A stretch of DNA of 64,000 nucleotides. Source: Helicobacter canis. Lineage in GTDB: Bacteria > Campylobacterota > Campylobacteria > Campylobacterales > Helicobacteraceae. Shown one piece after another: positions 26,322 through 36,297 of this stretch (positions are counted from its first letter, which is position 1; each line of letters starts with the position of its first letter). A model generated the notes under the pieces. The model was not told where the DNA came from, did not search any database, and saw only the letters and a list, made by a program, of their open reading frames with translations. The position numbers were made by a program, and so were the translations under genes. The stretch spans positions 154,838-218,837 of the forward strand of contig NZ_VXKE01000001.1 of NCBI RefSeq assembly GCF_008693005.1. The letters are read 5' to 3'.

Positions 26322-27088
26322 AAGAGATTCTAATCACCAATGATGATGGCTTTGATGCTGCTGGGATTCTAGCTCTAAAGGAGGCACTTAGCCCGCTGGG
26401 GCGTGTGTGTGTAGTCGCTCCAGCTAGAGAGAAATCCGCGTGCGGACACGGACTTACCATCACAAAGCCTCTCTCCCTTATCTCTGTGGGCAAAGACTCT
26501 TACAAGCTTGATGATGGCACGCCTGCAGATTGCATTTACCTAGCGTGCAACACACTCTATAAGGAGCATAATCGCAAGCCAGACTTAATTGTCTCTGGGA
26601 TTAACATCGGCTGCAATATGGGCGAAGATGTAACCTACTCTGGCACTGCAGCAGGGGCTATGGAAGGCGCGATTCTAGGGGTCCCTAGCATAGCGATTTC
26701 ACAGCTACTTAAAAAAGAGTGCGATAGGAAGTGTGATTTTAGCCTTGCAAAAAAAGTGGCATTTGACCTAGCGCAAAAGCTCCTAGCGCATAACCCACTA
26801 CCCAAGCGCAGATTTCTTAATGTCAATGTCCCCATTGCCACAGAATCTAAAGGCTACAAGATCACAGAGCTAGGTGTGCGTCTCTATGGCAACGATGTAG
26901 CCAAAGCGCGCAATCCACGCAATGAAGAGTATTATTGGCTAGGCACGCACGAGCTTGAGTGGGAAGAGCGCAGCGAGCGAGTAAGCGACTTTAGCGCGGT
27001 GATGAGTGGCTATGTCTCCATCACACCAATTACTTTAGATATGACAAGCTATGATGATATGCACACACTCACGCAGTGGGTGCGCTAG
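26318..27088 (+). CDS. surE: 5'-nucleotidase SurE
   Basis: Metal-dependent nucleoside 5'-monophosphatase of stationary-phase survival. N-terminal ILITNDDGFDAAGI holds the metal-binding Asp pair; VVAPAREKSACGHGLT, DGTPADCIYLA, SGINIGCNMGEDVTYSGTAAGAMEG are the other active-site blocks. 256 aa. The GGAGATTGT before the ATG is within the ispA end. Stop followed by a motif-rich convergent gap. Confidence 0.96.
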   Translation: MKEILITNDDGFDAAGILALKEALSPLGRVCVVAPAREKSACGHGLTITKPLSLISVGKDSYKLDDGTPADCIYLACNTLYKEHNRKPDLIVSGINIGCNMGEDVTYSGTAAGAMEGAILGVPSIAISQLLKKECDRKCDFSLAKKVAFDLAQKLLAHNPLPKRRFLNVNVPIATESKGYKITELGVRLYGNDVAKARNPRNEEYYWLGTHELEWEERSERVSDFSAVMSGYVSITPITLDMTSYDDMHTLTQWVR

Positions 27089-27245
27089 ATTCTAGCCAAG
27101 CAGACTTAGGTGGTAGAATCTGGGAAATGATAAAAGTAGATTCTATCTACTAAATTTTGTCTTGCTAGATTTTGCTTAGCTAGATTCTACTCTTTATTGT
27201 GGATTGCTTGCTTGTTGGCTCGCAATGACGAAGAAAGGCTAGAAT
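27089..27245. repeat. Motif-rich convergent gap surE/lipoprotein
   Basis: No gene. Four exact TAGATTCTA/TAGAATCTA copies (about 27087, 27151, 27181, 27240) and near copies lie here in both orientations, including GTAGATTCTATCTAC. Bases 27181-27230 repeat the composite element seen at 1-51: TAGATTCTA, GTGGATTGC (27199-27207), GCTCGCAATGACG (27218-27230). Confidence 0.6.
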
Positions 27246-27926
27246 CTACTTTTTAACCCCGAGCATTTTAGTGCGGCTAATAAGGCAGCTGAAGTTGTAG
27301 TAAGCAAGCGGCGCGCTATAGCTATAGCTCTCACCCCTAGCAAAATCGATCCTAGAAATTGTCTGCTGGATTAGATCTTGATAAATCCCCTCATAAATGC
27401 ACGCACCATCTTGGATCGAGCCATCGATATAGAGAATCCGCTTTTTCATATGATTATCATACCAATCCATAATGAAATGATATTCTGCAGAGAGATTAAG
27501 CGAAGTGGTATAGCCAGTGATGATAGGATAGGTCTCCTCCCTGCAGTAATACATTCCATCATAGTTAAAGCACGCGGAGCGATCGATCATCTTTGATGGG
27601 ATATACTGCACGCTAGAGCTAGGATAGCTTCTCATCATTTTCACAAGGCTTACATAGATGATATTGCGCGCACTTTTTTCTGGGATTTGCCCCTGCATAT
27701 ACAAGGAGTTAAACCCTCTTTTTTCTAATGCTTGCTTGATAAAAGGTATGTATGAAGCAGCGAGCAAGTCCCCTTTATGGGGCGCGATAATCACAGGGGC
27801 ATTGATATTGAGCTGGTAGCTATGCTGGATTGAAGAAGCATATTTCATCTCAATAAGATTATTAGCACAGCCTAAGAAAAACGCCCCACACACCACACTA
27901 CACACAAGACTTATATATGCTCGCAC
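27246..27926 (-). CDS. Putative lipoprotein of unknown function
   Basis: A 226-aa protein starting at GTG with GGGAG 6 nt upstream. The N-terminus MRAYISLVCSVVCGAFFLGCANN has a lipobox (FLGC), so Cys20 should be lipidated. The mature part has many aromatic residues and three or four cysteines (CFNYDGMYYC). Segments such as ALEKRGFN, ARNIIYVSLVKMM resemble outer-membrane-associated lipoproteins with DUF4136-like folds, but no confident family match is visible. Stands alone downstream of comEC. Confidence 0.6.
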   Translation of the reverse strand: MRAYISLVCSVVCGAFFLGCANNLIEMKYASSIQHSYQLNINAPVIIAPHKGDLLAASYIPFIKQALEKRGFNSLYMQGQIPEKSARNIIYVSLVKMMRSYPSSSVQYIPSKMIDRSACFNYDGMYYCREETYPIITGYTTSLNLSAEYHFIMDWYDNHMKKRILYIDGSIQDGACIYEGIYQDLIQQTISRIDFARGESYSYSAPLAYYNFSCLISRTKMLGVKK

Positions 27927-27989
27927 AAGACACTCCCAAACTTCCTAAAATACTTTACATTAGCAGATTTTACACAAGTTTTAAGCAAA

Positions 27990-29291
27990 TTACATTCCCA
28001 AATACATCTCATAATATAAATACCCATAAAATCCTAAAGCCAAGCTAATCAGCGCGTAATAGCCATAAGCAAATCGCATAGCCAAAGCACTTACCCCGAT
28101 ATACAGAGCCAAAAACCATAGCGGCGTATAGATCTCCGCACTTGGGATTTGCGCTGCAAGCACAGAATCTAGCACGCCATCAAAGATCCCCCCATAGCCA
28201 ACACTATGCAAAAGCACCGCAAGGGGGAAAATCACCACAAAAGCAATGCTTACAGGGATTGAGACAAGCTGATAGGGTGAAAAATATGGGAAAAAGCAAT
28301 GCACAATAGGCGCAATACTCAAAAACACCGCACAATTAAGTCCAAGAATCTGCACACATAAGCTACGCCACGAGCTAGGCTTGCTTGCATAGCGCACAAA
28401 TAAAAAGATATAAAACACCCCAGCCATTGATAAGATAAACCCACGATTAAACGCCACGCTAGGAAATAGCACCACACAAAGTGCCCCTACAAACAAGAGC
28501 ATAGCAAAGCTTAGAATCTGCAAGCCAGAGACATAGAGCATAAACACCACAGAAGCCATAACAAACGCCCGCAAAAACGAAGGTGTAAAATCTAGCACAA
28601 GCAAATACCCAAAAAGTGCTAGCAGCACAAGTAGCCCTAGATCATAAATTTCATTACGATAGCTAAAATACCGCCTTTGCATTATGCGATACAATGGAGC
28701 TAGCAGAGCAAAAAGCACAAAGGAGATGATCCCTAGGTGGAATCCACTAATAGCAAAAATATGTGCAAGCCCTAGCTTATTGCTCACATCACGCCACGCT
28801 TTATCAAGTGGAGTAGCGAAAAATAGTGTGCTAAATAAACTTGCGTGGATAGGATTTGTATGCTGCTTGTAAATCGCCTCTTTGAGCGGAGTGCTAGCTT
28901 GCTTATGCGGCAGTAGCGCGATAGAAAAGCTCATAAAAAAGCAGCTTTGCAAGTATTTCACAAAGCTGCAATCTTTCCCCATTTTTCCATACAGCCGCAC
29001 ACTGCGCCCTTGCAGGAGCTTTAAATCCTCTTTAGAAGTTGTATAGAGTGTGTGAGAGTTATGCCTAAGCTTTAGCACAAAGTAGGATTTATCATTCTTG
29101 GTCTTTGTATATTGCGCTTGCACAAGAGCTTCTATCTCGCTAGGCTGCTCAAAGGGCAGTGCTCGAAACTGATAGTAATCAAGCCCAATGCGCGCGCAAA
29201 GCAGCACAAAGAGCACCAAATATGCCGCCACCCACTGCCTAGGTGAAAAAAGCGCGATTGCATAAGGTGAGCCTTTGGTCTTTTGCGCCAT
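27990..29291 (-). CDS. comEC: ComEC/Rec2-family DNA uptake channel
   Basis: Inner-membrane channel translocating single-stranded DNA in natural transformation. The 433-aa protein has about eight to ten helices and the conserved competence-domain block LAHIFAISGFHLGIISFVLFAL (residues about 175-196, split). A preceding OB-like soluble segment (RSVRLYGKMGKDCSFVKYLQSC) is present. It lacks the C-terminal metallo-beta-lactamase domain of longer ComEC proteins, as in H. pylori. It follows dnaB by 15 nt, the same order as HP1362-HP1361. Relevant to the dispersed uptake-like motif. Confidence 0.9.
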   Translation of the reverse strand: MAQKTKGSPYAIALFSPRQWVAAYLVLFVLLCARIGLDYYQFRALPFEQPSEIEALVQAQYTKTKNDKSYFVLKLRHNSHTLYTTSKEDLKLLQGRSVRLYGKMGKDCSFVKYLQSCFFMSFSIALLPHKQASTPLKEAIYKQHTNPIHASLFSTLFFATPLDKAWRDVSNKLGLAHIFAISGFHLGIISFVLFALLAPLYRIMQRRYFSYRNEIYDLGLLVLLALFGYLLVLDFTPSFLRAFVMASVVFMLYVSGLQILSFAMLLFVGALCVVLFPSVAFNRGFILSMAGVFYIFLFVRYASKPSSWRSLCVQILGLNCAVFLSIAPIVHCFFPYFSPYQLVSIPVSIAFVVIFPLAVLLHSVGYGGIFDGVLDSVLAAQIPSAEIYTPLWFLALYIGVSALAMRFAYGYYALISLALGFYGYLYYEMYLGM

Positions 29292-29306
29292 TTGGTTGAA
29301 GTCTGC

Positions 29307-30791
29307 TTAAATTGGCACAACCTGCACAGGAGCTACATCGATTTTAGCTTGCGTAGGCTCATAGGGAAGCTCACGCGCCCCACTTGCCACATCTTCAAAG
29401 CGGATAAAGGGCTTATTGTATTGGATTCTAATGGTTTTAGTCTCGCCATTGCGATTTTTGGCGATGATGATTTCTGCTGGCTCGATACTCTTTTTGCGTA
29501 GCTCTTCAAGCTTGCTTTGAAGCTTCTTTAGGCTGTCTTTGTCTTTTTGATCATCTTTGGGGTTGTTTTGGATTTTTTCTATATTGTTGCGCAGTGTGCT
29601 AATGGCATACACATCTTCTCGATACAAAAACAGCACCACATCGGCATCTTGCTCGATTGAGCCAGACTCTCTTAGATCAGAGAGCTGCGGGCGTTTATCC
29701 TCCCTAGAATCCACCGCCCTACTCACTTGGGATAGCGCGATAATGGGGATTTCTAAATCCCTTGCAAGCGTCTTTAGCCCGCGTGAGATTTCACTCACTT
29801 CCTCGTGCCTCGCACTATCGCTTCTCCCCCCACCACCGCGCATAAGCTGCAGGTAATCCACCACCGCTACTTGTAGGCTTGGGACTTGCGCTTTAAGCTT
29901 GCGCAGCTTGGAGCGCAACTGGGCTATGGTAAGCGAGCTGCCATCATCGATATAGAGCGATTTTGATAGGAGCATTTGGGTCGTTTCTGTAAGCCTGCTC
30001 CAATCTGTGTCATTGAGCTCGCCTTTCCGCAAAGTCTGCAAGGGGATAGAAGTGAGAGAAGAAAGCATACGAAACATTAGCTGCGTAGCGGGCATTTCTA
30101 GGCTAAAGATTGCTACTGCACCGCCGCGATTAAGTGTATGCTGGATCATATTTAAAAACAACGCTGTTTTCCCCATAGCAGGGCGCGCCGCGATGATGAT
30201 AAGCTCTCCAGAGCGAAAGCCTGTGGTGTATTGATTCAACTCTGCAAAGCCCGTATCCACGCCCACAAGATCATTAGAGCCACGCTTTTTCATCTCCTCT
30301 ATCTCTTGTAGTGTGCTATCAATCACGCTACGCACACTTTGGAACTCTGTATGCGCACTCTTTGAAGAAATCGCATAAATCTCGCGCTCAACCTCATCAA
30401 GCAGCACATCACTCTCAATGCTTACATCACTTGTGCGAGATGCGATCTTGGTCGCAAGGGTGGCAAGCTGGCGTTTAATAGAAGCGGTTTTGATCTCTTT
30501 AATGTAGGCAGCGACATTGGCAATAGGACTTGTGGCAATGATATGAGCGAAATCTTCTTCGCTGATTTTGCTATCTTTGATCCTAGAAGCGACAAATTCG
30601 GCATTTATAGGGAGATTTTGCAGCTTTAGCTCTAGGGCTATTTCAATGATCTTTTGGTGCTGTGCGAACAAAAAGTCGCTCACTACAAGCGAGTCTTGCA
30701 CTTGGGTGAAAATATGCTCATCAAACAAAAATGCCGCGATAAGCCCGCGCTCGACATTAAGTAAATACGCATTTGCATCTTCACGCTTCAT
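29307..30791 (-). CDS. dnaB: Replicative DNA helicase
   Basis: Hexameric 5'-3' helicase at the fork. 494 aa. N-terminal domain (LLNVERGLIAAFLFDEHIF), linker, then RecA-like domain with Walker A IAARPAMGKTALFLN (residues about 205), FSLEMPATQLMFRML, VAVVDYLQLM (Walker B), ALSQVSRAVDSREDKRPQLSDLRESGSIEQDAD, and FLYREDVY. GTAAGGAACATA precedes the ATG. Upstream of comEC. Confidence 0.97.
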   Translation of the reverse strand: MKREDANAYLLNVERGLIAAFLFDEHIFTQVQDSLVVSDFLFAQHQKIIEIALELKLQNLPINAEFVASRIKDSKISEEDFAHIIATSPIANVAAYIKEIKTASIKRQLATLATKIASRTSDVSIESDVLLDEVEREIYAISSKSAHTEFQSVRSVIDSTLQEIEEMKKRGSNDLVGVDTGFAELNQYTTGFRSGELIIIAARPAMGKTALFLNMIQHTLNRGGAVAIFSLEMPATQLMFRMLSSLTSIPLQTLRKGELNDTDWSRLTETTQMLLSKSLYIDDGSSLTIAQLRSKLRKLKAQVPSLQVAVVDYLQLMRGGGGRSDSARHEEVSEISRGLKTLARDLEIPIIALSQVSRAVDSREDKRPQLSDLRESGSIEQDADVVLFLYREDVYAISTLRNNIEKIQNNPKDDQKDKDSLKKLQSKLEELRKKSIEPAEIIIAKNRNGETKTIRIQYNKPFIRFEDVASGARELPYEPTQAKIDVAPVQVVPI

Positions 30792-30926
30792 TATGTTCCT
30801 TACTTCATTGGCAGTTGGGCAAATTGTAACAAAAGCTTTCCTAGCTTTTGCTTTAAAACCATATCGTGCTTTGCTACAATACCACCTTGCACTTCTGTCA
30901 ATGATTTATTGATGTAAAGGATAGCT

Positions 30927-32006
30927 ATGAAGCAGGTAGAAAAAAGACTGCGCGCAGAGTGGGAGCAACAAGCAGCCATCTTGCTTGCATTTCCGCATAC
31001 TAGGAGCGATTGGGCAAGTAAGATTGACAAGGCTAGGCAGTGCTTTTTAGACATTATAGAATCCATTATCGCATTTGAGAGAGTGCTTGTGTGTATCGAT
31101 ATACACGATACACAAGGGCTAGCAGTGCTGTGCAGGCATTTTGGCAGTGATATACCACCGCTTACACCCTACACGACACATACACTTACCCCCCAAATCA
31201 CCCTAGCGTTTGTGCCTACAAATGATACTTGGGCTAGGGATTTTGGGGTGATTACTTGCGCGCAAAAGCTAGATTCTAGTGCGATAGAATCTAATCTCTT
31301 GCTAGATTTTAGCTTCAATGGCTGGGGGCTCAAATACCCCAGCAATTTTGACAACCAAATCACCAAGTCCCTACATAAGCTAGGCGCGCTAGGGCAGCTC
31401 CCACTAGAATCTAGCTCCTTTATCCTAGAAGGAGGGAGCATTGATACTGATGGCTTAGGCACGATCCTTACAACCACTGCTTGCTTGCTAGAGCCTAATC
31501 GCAACGCCACATACACCAAAGCAGAGATAGAATCCACTCTATGCCAAAGCCTAGGAGCAAAACGCGTGCTATGGCTAGAAAATGGCTTTTTACAAGGCGA
31601 TGATACTGATAGCCACATTGATATGCTAGCGCGCTTTTTAAGCCCAGATACCATAGCCTACATTAGCTGCGATGATACAAGCGACCCACACTATCAAGCC
31701 CTACAAGCTATGGAGCAAGAAGTGCGCGCGCTAAAGCAGGCAAATGGTAGTCCTTATAAACTCTGCCGCCTACCTTTTGTGCGTGCGATCTATGATGAGC
31801 TTGGCGAGCGGCTGCCTGCTAGCTATGCGAACTTTCTCTTTGTTAATGGCGCACTGCTTGTGCCAATCTATGATGATCCAAGCGACACACAAGCCCTAGC
31901 CCTGCTCAAAGAAGCCTTGCCTGATAGAGCGGTGCTAGGGGTCAATGCGCGCACACTCATTGAGTGGCACGGCAGCTTGCACTGCGTGAGTATGCAGCTT
32001 TATTGA
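30927..32006 (+). CDS. Agmatine deiminase / peptidyl-arginine deiminase family enzyme
   Basis: Hydrolyses agmatine (guanidine group) to N-carbamoylputrescine plus ammonia in family members. 359 aa. N-terminal RAEWEQQAAILLAFPHTRSDW, TWARDFGVI, FILEGGSIDTDG, DDTDSHIDMLARF and the C-terminal GSLHCVSMQ with catalytic Cys match the guanidino-modifying fold. AAAGGATAGCT precedes the ATG. Adjacent to hypF as HP0049/HP0048 in H. pylori. The hypF ATG uses the last A of this gene's TGA. Confidence 0.9.
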   Translation: MKQVEKRLRAEWEQQAAILLAFPHTRSDWASKIDKARQCFLDIIESIIAFERVLVCIDIHDTQGLAVLCRHFGSDIPPLTPYTTHTLTPQITLAFVPTNDTWARDFGVITCAQKLDSSAIESNLLLDFSFNGWGLKYPSNFDNQITKSLHKLGALGQLPLESSSFILEGGSIDTDGLGTILTTTACLLEPNRNATYTKAEIESTLCQSLGAKRVLWLENGFLQGDDTDSHIDMLARFLSPDTIAYISCDDTSDPHYQALQAMEQEVRALKQANGSPYKLCRLPFVRAIYDELGERLPASYANFLFVNGALLVPIYDDPSDTQALALLKEALPDRAVLGVNARTLIEWHGSLHCVSMQLY

Positions 32007-34474
32007 TGCTAGTTTTGCGATTTGTGGGTGTGGTGCAGGGCGTTGGATTCCGCCCGATTGTGTATCGCATAGCCACAGAGCTTGGGCTTTGTGGGGGTGT
32101 GTATAATGACAATGGTGATGTAATCATAGCTATTGATTGCCCAAGCCTGCCAAAGCTTATAGCACCAAAAAGGCATAACGCGCGATTTATGCGGATTTAT
32201 CCTTGTGTGGTTGTAGATTCTAGTGCCAAAGCTTCCTTGCTGCCACTGCGCGCACTGCCATTTCTCAATGCACTTTTGTGCGCCTTGCCGCAGAGTGCTC
32301 ATATTGCACATATCACTATTTATCCCTTACACCTAGCACTTCGCGCACTCCCTAGCCTAGCGCAGATTGAGCCAAGCACTTTACAAGCACGATTTAGCAT
32401 TTTGCCATCTCATAGCTCTAAGAGCCAAAGCCCACTCTCTATCCCTACTGATAGCGCGACTTGTAAAGATTGCTTGCAAGAGATTTTTACACCTACTTCA
32501 CGCTTTTACCACTACCACCTATGCGCTTGCACAAATTGTGGCGCAAGGTATAGTATCATTGACACTCTGCCCTATGATAGAGAGCGCACAAGTATGAGAG
32601 ACTTCCCCCTATGCAAAGCTTGCAAGCAGGATTTTAGCTCGCCAAGCAGTCGCTTCTACCACGCCCAGCCTATTTCTTGCAATGCCTGCGCGATTGCACT
32701 AAGGCTGATAGATTCTAGGGGCAACGCTACACTTGCCAAAGAGTATGCAAGCATAGAGCTATGCGCTAAACTCTTAGAGCAAGGGGAAATTGTTTGCATT
32801 AAGGGGTTAGGGGGGTTTGCACTTATTTGCGATAGTGCAAATGCGCACACTATTCATCGCTTAAGAGAGCGTAAAAACCGCCCACACAAGCCCTTTGCCA
32901 TAATGTGTAAAGACTTAGAGCAAGCAAGAAGTATCGCGCATTTGTGCAAGGAGGAAGAAGATATGCTTACTTCGCTTGCTGCGCCCATTGTGCTAGCACG
33001 CATAAAATCCAAATCCCCCAAAGCAAAGCTAACACCCATTGCCACAAACGCTATCGCCCCAAATTTAAATACCATTGGCATTTTGCTTGCCAACACCCCC
33101 TTGCACCATCTTTTGCTTGATCTTTTTCCTCGCGCCATAATCTACACAAGTGCCAATCTTAAAGCAGAGCCTATCATCACTCAAGTAGATGATGCCTTAA
33201 GCCAGCTAGCACATATCACACCTTATGTGCTAGATATTGGTAGAGAGATTTTACACGGGATTGATGACTCCATTACGCGCTATATAGACTCTCAAATGCG
33301 CCCTATCCGCCTAGCAAGAGGGCTAGCTCCAAGCACCATAAGCCCCCCACTCTCTACGCCTAAAAATCCACATCAAACAATCATAGCCCTAGGCGCAGGA
33401 GAGAAAATCACCCCCACTCTAGCTACTGCCACACACACTATCATAACCCCATATATCGGCAGCTTACAGAGCCCTGCGTCTTTGGCACGCTTGGAAGAGA
33501 ATCTAGCAGTGTTTTTGCCATCTATGCAAAAGCCCTCTATCATCATAAGCGATAAGCACCCACGATTTGAGACAACCAAGCTAGCCCAAAATCTCGCCAA
33601 ACAGCACCACGCCACACATCTTAGCCTCTATCACCACCACGCCCACCACTGCGCGATTTGGGCAGAAATGGCACGCAGTGAAGAAGAGCAGATCCTAAGT
33701 GTCGTGTGGGACGGAAGCGGACTTGGAGAAGATGGCAGTATTTGGGGGGGAGAATTTTTGCTTGGCGATTGCAGGGAGATTAAGCGCGTGGGGCATTTCG
33801 CGCCATTGTATCTACTTGGCGGTGAAAGGGCGATAGTCGATATTAAGCGCATAGCCTATGTGCTTGCACTAGAAGCGGGGGCTTGCGCGATGATTGCACG
33901 CTATGAAGCTTGCCTGCCAAAGCCTTTGCTAGCATTAGCAAAATCCAGCCCACAGGATAAAAGCACAACAACAAGCAGTGTGGGTAGGATCATCGATGGT
34001 GTAGCGCATTTACTAGGGCTACTAGATTCTACCACTTATGAAGGGCAAGCAGGCGCACTACTAGAATCTATAGCGCAAGAGCCAAGCACCCCCAAAGCCC
34101 CCTACCCCTACACAATCACACAAAATGGCATTATCCAATGGCAGAGAATGATTGCAGTAATTTGTGATGATGTCCTAGCACTAGAATCCACTTTTGCCAC
34201 AAATGCCACAAAGGGCTTCATCGCCTACAAATTTCTCTACACACTAGCCCACATTGCCACATCATTTATCCTAATGCACAAAACTGCGCGCATAGGGCTT
34301 AGCGGCGGCGTGTTTCAAAACAAGCTTTTATGCGAGATTCTAGGGGCAATGCTAAGGGCGCAGGGCATAGAGTATCACTTCCATACTTTTGTGCCTTGCA
34401 ATGATGGCGGCATAGCCTTTGGGCAAGCAGCCTTTGCTAGCAGAGTTATGCTACAATATCCCAATCCACGATAA
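32006..34474 (+). CDS. hypF: Carbamoyltransferase HypF, NiFe-hydrogenase maturation
   Basis: Makes the carbamoyl adduct that, with HypE, becomes the CN ligands of [NiFe]-hydrogenase. Start at ATG 32006 (TGATG overlap), giving MLVLRFVGVVQGVGFRPIVY, the acylphosphatase domain. Then a double zinc-finger set (CKDCLQEIF; CACTNCGARY; CKACKQDF; CNACAI), a YrdC-like domain (FALICDSANAHTIHRLRERK..RPHKPFAIM), and a Kae1-like domain with HHHAHHCAIWAE metal site and GLSGGVFQNKLL. 822 aa, a little longer than usual. Contains a 7-G run at about 33744. Confidence 0.95.
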   Translation: MLVLRFVGVVQGVGFRPIVYRIATELGLCGGVYNDNGDVIIAIDCPSLPKLIAPKRHNARFMRIYPCVVVDSSAKASLLPLRALPFLNALLCALPQSAHIAHITIYPLHLALRALPSLAQIEPSTLQARFSILPSHSSKSQSPLSIPTDSATCKDCLQEIFTPTSRFYHYHLCACTNCGARYSIIDTLPYDRERTSMRDFPLCKACKQDFSSPSSRFYHAQPISCNACAIALRLIDSRGNATLAKEYASIELCAKLLEQGEIVCIKGLGGFALICDSANAHTIHRLRERKNRPHKPFAIMCKDLEQARSIAHLCKEEEDMLTSLAAPIVLARIKSKSPKAKLTPIATNAIAPNLNTIGILLANTPLHHLLLDLFPRAIIYTSANLKAEPIITQVDDALSQLAHITPYVLDIGREILHGIDDSITRYIDSQMRPIRLARGLAPSTISPPLSTPKNPHQTIIALGAGEKITPTLATATHTIITPYIGSLQSPASLARLEENLAVFLPSMQKPSIIISDKHPRFETTKLAQNLAKQHHATHLSLYHHHAHHCAIWAEMARSEEEQILSVVWDGSGLGEDGSIWGGEFLLGDCREIKRVGHFAPLYLLGGERAIVDIKRIAYVLALEAGACAMIARYEACLPKPLLALAKSSPQDKSTTTSSVGRIIDGVAHLLGLLDSTTYEGQAGALLESIAQEPSTPKAPYPYTITQNGIIQWQRMIAVICDDVLALESTFATNATKGFIAYKFLYTLAHIATSFILMHKTARIGLSGGVFQNKLLCEILGAMLRAQGIEYHFHTFVPCNDGGIAFGQAAFASRVMLQYPNPR

Positions 34475-34485
34475 AGGCACACCAA

Positions 34486-36288
34486 ATGGCAAAACCACAC
34501 AAGCACAACACGCTACACAAATCGCCAAAGTCAAAAGAAACCCCGCATAATTGGGATTTAAGCGCGCTTTTTGCAGACAATGAGCAAGCAAGCCAATATC
34601 TTGCTACCACCTACAAACAAGCCAAAGCTTTCCAAGAGCACTACCAAAACACCTTAGCCACGCTTACTCCTAAGGATTTCTACACTGCACTACTTGCATA
34701 CGAGCAGCTAATCGAGCGCATTAGCAGGGTGATGACTTATGCGTTTTTACTCTTTGCGCAAGATACAAAAAAGGGCGATATTTACGCGCAATATGAGCTT
34801 AAGAGCAACGATGCTCATAGCTTGCTTGTGTTTTTTGAGCTAGAGTTTTGCGAGCTAGAATCTAAAGTGCAGCAAGCTTTCATCAAGCAAGCACACACGC
34901 ATACTTTCTACTTGCAAACACTTTTGCAAGCTAAGCCTTATCAGCTTCCCTTAAGTGCAGAGCAAGCCCTAATTGCTACTTCAAGCGTGGGGGTCAATGC
35001 CTTTAGCAGGCTCTTTGATGAGCATTTAAGCGCATTAAAAATTGGTAAAAACAAGCAAAGTGAAGAAGAAGTGCTAGCAGAGCTTCATAGCCCCAAGCGC
35101 AAAAAGCGCAAGCAAGCGCAAAAAGCCTTTACCAAAAGCCTAGAAGACTCTAGCCCGCTGCTTTGCTATATCCTAAATATGGTGCGCAAAGATGTAGCCA
35201 TTACCACAAAGCTACGCGGCTACCCTAGCAAGGAGGCTCCACGCCACCTAAGCAACCACATCACGCAAAAAAGCGTAGATTCTATGATAGACATCACAAC
35301 CAAGCATTACCACATCGTGCAAGACTACTACCGCATAAAAGCCGACCTTATGGGCATAAAGCTTAAAGACTACGACAGATATGCGCCGCTTTTTTCCCAC
35401 GCTTCCACTATGCACTACAATCAAGCAATAGAGCTTGTTACACAAACTTACAAGGAGTTTTCCAAAGAGTTTGGCACAATCGTTGAAAAAGCCCTGCAAG
35501 AAGGCTGGATAAGCTCCCACCCTATGCCAAACAAACGCGGCGGAGCCTTTAGCCACGGCAGTGTGCCTAGCGCACACCCTTATGTCTTGCTTAATTGGAC
35601 AGGTAATCGCAGGGATGCTTTCACCATAGCGCACGAATTTGGGCATATGATCCACCAAGAGCTAAGCAAGAAAGTAGGCACACTAAGCCACGACACACCC
35701 TTAACCACCGCAGAGACTGCTTCCGTCTTTGGAGAAATGCTGCTTTTTGATCATCTTAAATCCACACTAAGTAAGCAAGAGCTGCTACCAATCTATGCCG
35801 GCAAGCTTGAAGATATATTCTCCACACTCTTCCGTCAAGTAGTGATGACAAATTTTGAGCGAGCGATCCACAGCAAAGATGGGGAGCTACAAATCGCTGA
35901 TTTTGATAGAATCTGGCAAGAAGAAAATGCCAAAATGTTTGGCAAGAGCGTAGAGCTTACCAAAAACTACGCGCGCTGGTGGAGCTATATCCCTCACTTT
36001 ATCCACTCGCCCTTTTACTGCTATGCTTATAGCTATGGGCAGCTGCTTGTGTTAGCACTCTTTGGGCTTTACAAAAGTGGCAAATGCAAAGACTTTGTCG
36101 CCACATATACAGAGTTTCTATCCCTTGGTGGGAGCAAAGCACCAAGCGAGCTTATCAAGGCATTTGGCTTTGATATAGAAAGCGATAGATTCTGGGAAAT
36201 TGGTATGCAAGAGGTGCGCGCTATGCTAGAAGAATTCCACTCGCTTTTGCACGCTAGTGGCTACAAAGTGCGCAAGCTAAAACGATAA
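34486..36288 (+). CDS. pepF: Oligoendopeptidase F (M3 family)
   Basis: Cytosolic zinc peptidase degrading oligopeptides. 600 aa, the usual length. Catalytic motif TIAHEFGHMIHQE (HExxH) near residue 385, followed by TAETASVFGEMLLF with the third zinc ligand Glu. FYCYAYSYGQLLVLALFGLY and SLGGSKAPSELIKAFG are typical C-terminal blocks. Starts 11 nt after hypF; followed at 9 nt by an unrecognised gene with its own strong ribosome-binding site, so the three may form an operon. Confidence 0.95.
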   Translation: MAKPHKHNTLHKSPKSKETPHNWDLSALFADNEQASQYLATTYKQAKAFQEHYQNTLATLTPKDFYTALLAYEQLIERISRVMTYAFLLFAQDTKKGDIYAQYELKSNDAHSLLVFFELEFCELESKVQQAFIKQAHTHTFYLQTLLQAKPYQLPLSAEQALIATSSVGVNAFSRLFDEHLSALKIGKNKQSEEEVLAELHSPKRKKRKQAQKAFTKSLEDSSPLLCYILNMVRKDVAITTKLRGYPSKEAPRHLSNHITQKSVDSMIDITTKHYHIVQDYYRIKADLMGIKLKDYDRYAPLFSHASTMHYNQAIELVTQTYKEFSKEFGTIVEKALQEGWISSHPMPNKRGGAFSHGSVPSAHPYVLLNWTGNRRDAFTIAHEFGHMIHQELSKKVGTLSHDTPLTTAETASVFGEMLLFDHLKSTLSKQELLPIYAGKLEDIFSTLFRQVVMTNFERAIHSKDGELQIADFDRIWQEENAKMFGKSVELTKNYARWWSYIPHFIHSPFYCYAYSYGQLLVLALFGLYKSGKCKDFVATYTEFLSLGGSKAPSELIKAFGFDIESDRFWEIGMQEVRAMLEEFHSLLHASGYKVRKLKR

Positions 36289-36297
36289 AGGAGCATT

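Noticed and set aside
33744..33750. 7-G run in hypF as phase-variable tract
   Set aside because: Too short for frequent slippage and within a conserved WGGE segment. A similar 7-G run in glyQ (near 40513) was rejected on the same grounds.
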